A DNA stretch of 23,517 bases from Natronomicrosphaera sp040876735 (lineage in GTDB: Bacteria; Planctomycetota; Phycisphaerae; Phycisphaerales; Phycisphaeraceae), in contig JBBDPC010000074.1 of the NCBI GenBank assembly GCA_040876735.1, positions 1 through 23,517 on the forward strand, read 5' to 3'. Under the pieces are notes generated by a model, which saw only the letters and a list, made by a program, of their open reading frames with translations, made no database searches and was not told the DNA's origin. Below, one piece after another: positions 22,372-23,517 of the stretch. Each line of letters starts with the position of its first letter. Positions within the stretch are counted from its first letter, which is position 1. The translations under genes were made by a program, and so were the position numbers.

Positions 22372-23517
22372 ATGGCTCAAAACGACCCGAACAAGCGCTA
22401 CTACGTCACCACGCCGATCTACTACGTCAACGATCGGCCGCACATCGGCCACGTCTACACCACCACCGTGGCCGACGTGGTCGCCCGCTACCACCGCCTG
22501 CGCGGCGAGGACACCTTCTTCCTCACCGGCACCGACGAACATGCCGCCAAGGTCGTCGACGCCGCCGCCGAGCGCGGCATGACCGCCCAGCAGTGGGCCG
22601 ACCGCAACGCCGAGGAATTCGAATCCACCTTCCGACGCCTCGGCCTCACCCACGACGACTTCATCCGCACCAGCCAGCCCCGCCACACCACACGCGTTCA
22701 GCAGTACGTCAAGCAACTGCTCGACTCCGGCGACGTCTACCTCGGCGACTACGAAGGCTGGTACGACGCCGGCCAGGAAGAGTACGTCCCCGAAAACAAA
22801 GCCAAGGAATACGACTTCAAAAGCCCCATCAACGGCAAGCCGCTGGTGAAGAAGAAAGAGCAGAACTACTTCTTCCGACTCTCCGCCTATGCCGACGATC
22901 TGCTCACCCTGCTCGACGGCGGCGAAGTCGCCGGGCAGACCTTTGACGTCCAGCCCGCCGCCCGGAAAAACGAGATCGCCGCCCGAATCCGCGAAGGCCT
23001 CAACGACGTGCCCATCTCCCGTCATGCTGTGGGTGACGAATCAGCCCGCTGGGGCATCTCCGTCCCGGGCGACGAGAAGCACACCATCTACGTCTGGATC
23101 GACGCGCTGTTCAACTACCTCAGCACCGTCGACACCGATGACCCCGGGGGGCGCCGCAAGTACTGGCAGTCGCGGGCGACGCACCTGATCGCCAAGGACA
23201 TCCTCTGGTTCCACGCCGCCATCTGGCCCGCCCTGCTGCTGGCCCTCCGTCGGCAAAGCGGCAACGAGTGGATCAACCTCCCCCGGCTGGTCTACGCCCA
23301 CTCGTTCTGGATCGCCGAGGGGCAGAAGATGTCCAAGAGCCTGGGCAACTTCATCGACCTGGAGAAGATCGACAGCTACGTCGAGACGTTCGGCCTCGAC
23401 GCCCTGCGCTACTTCCTCGCCTCCAACGGCCCGATGGGCACGACCGACGCCGACTTCGCCGAGGCCAAGTTCATCGACGTCTACAACAGCGACCTCGCCA
23501 ACACCTTCGGCAACTGC
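22372..23517 (+). CDS. metG: Methionyl-tRNA synthetase (3' end outside window)
   Basis: The first 382 residues are present and open at the right edge. The enzyme charges tRNA-Met with methionine. The class I signatures are visible: HIGH at H24-H27 (YYVNDRPHIGHVYTTTVADV), FLTGTDEHAAKV for methionine binding, YVWIDALFNYLS, and KMSKS in EGQKMSKSLGN. The connective peptide (about 120-165) has GWYDAGQEEYVPENKAKEYD and no CxxC pairs, so this is the type without a zinc knuckle. What follows outside should be the anticodon-binding domain and perhaps a tRNA-binding extension. The ATG at 22372 gives the family N-terminus, with a TACAAT box 8 nt upstream and no ribosome site. Confidence 0.97.
   Translation, partial: MAQNDPNKRYYVTTPIYYVNDRPHIGHVYTTTVADVVARYHRLRGEDTFFLTGTDEHAAKVVDAAAERGMTAQQWADRNAEEFESTFRRLGLTHDDFIRTSQPRHTTRVQQYVKQLLDSGDVYLGDYEGWYDAGQEEYVPENKAKEYDFKSPINGKPLVKKKEQNYFFRLSAYADDLLTLLDGGEVAGQTFDVQPAARKNEIAARIREGLNDVPISRHAVGDESARWGISVPGDEKHTIYVWIDALFNYLSTVDTDDPGGRRKYWQSRATHLIAKDILWFHAAIWPALLLALRRQSGNEWINLPRLVYAHSFWIAEGQKMSKSLGNFIDLEKIDSYVETFGLDALRYFLASNGPMGTTDADFAEAKFIDVYNSDLANTFGNC

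Overview
This is a GC-rich bacterial chromosomal segment with scattered, mostly single-gene transcription units and no phage, conjugation, CRISPR or restriction genes. The lineage looks like Planctomycetota, possibly Phycisphaerae. That is an inference from four things: a C-x-P-x-R sulfatase, dispersed histidine and DNA-processing genes, short -10-like boxes right against start codons, and many nested intergenic inverted repeats (CACGAAG, CGCCAAG, CCCCACGC-TTCC-GCGTGGGG and GGGGCCGAGG types). No rRNA or other lineage marker is present to confirm it.

Layout. Positions 1-2650 (minus) hold a large MMPL/RND exporter cut by the window edge. recG follows (2737-4938, minus), then a 465-bp repeat-filled gap and a TetR regulator (5404-6132, plus). 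A 107-bp palindromic element separates the TetR gene from an exported PHP-domain phosphoesterase (6300-7349, minus). Next are two overlapping NAD-salvage genes (7460-9440, minus): nicotinamidase feeding nicotinate phosphoribosyltransferase. An AraC regulator (9481-10377, minus) is divergent from a family 4 glycosidase (10713-12098, plus), with a second 107-bp element between them.

A structured 0.5-kb non-coding stretch ending in a clear intrinsic terminator (12559-12606) precedes a small cupin protein (12633-13019, minus), then dprA (13181-14353, plus) and hisD (14426-15751, plus). Another structured gap (15752-16207) carries a minus-strand terminator. It is followed by a 12-helix membrane protein (16208-17461), a sulfatase (17741-19201), a DegT-type aminotransferase (19272-20450) and an exported helical-repeat protein (20568-22106), all on minus. 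metG (22372-23517+, plus) is cut by the right edge.

How the genes work together. The only tight pathway unit is the nicotinamidase/nicotinate phosphoribosyltransferase pair. The AraC/GH4 pair looks like a regulator and its sugar-catabolic target. The GH4 enzyme and sulfatase fit an organism that consumes (sulfated) polysaccharides, although they are not adjacent. The most unusual content is non-coding: six kinds of inverted or palindromic repeat, one apparently incorporated in frame inside recG, plus two structured intergenic regions that may encode small RNAs. I did not find a convincing new multi-gene system.
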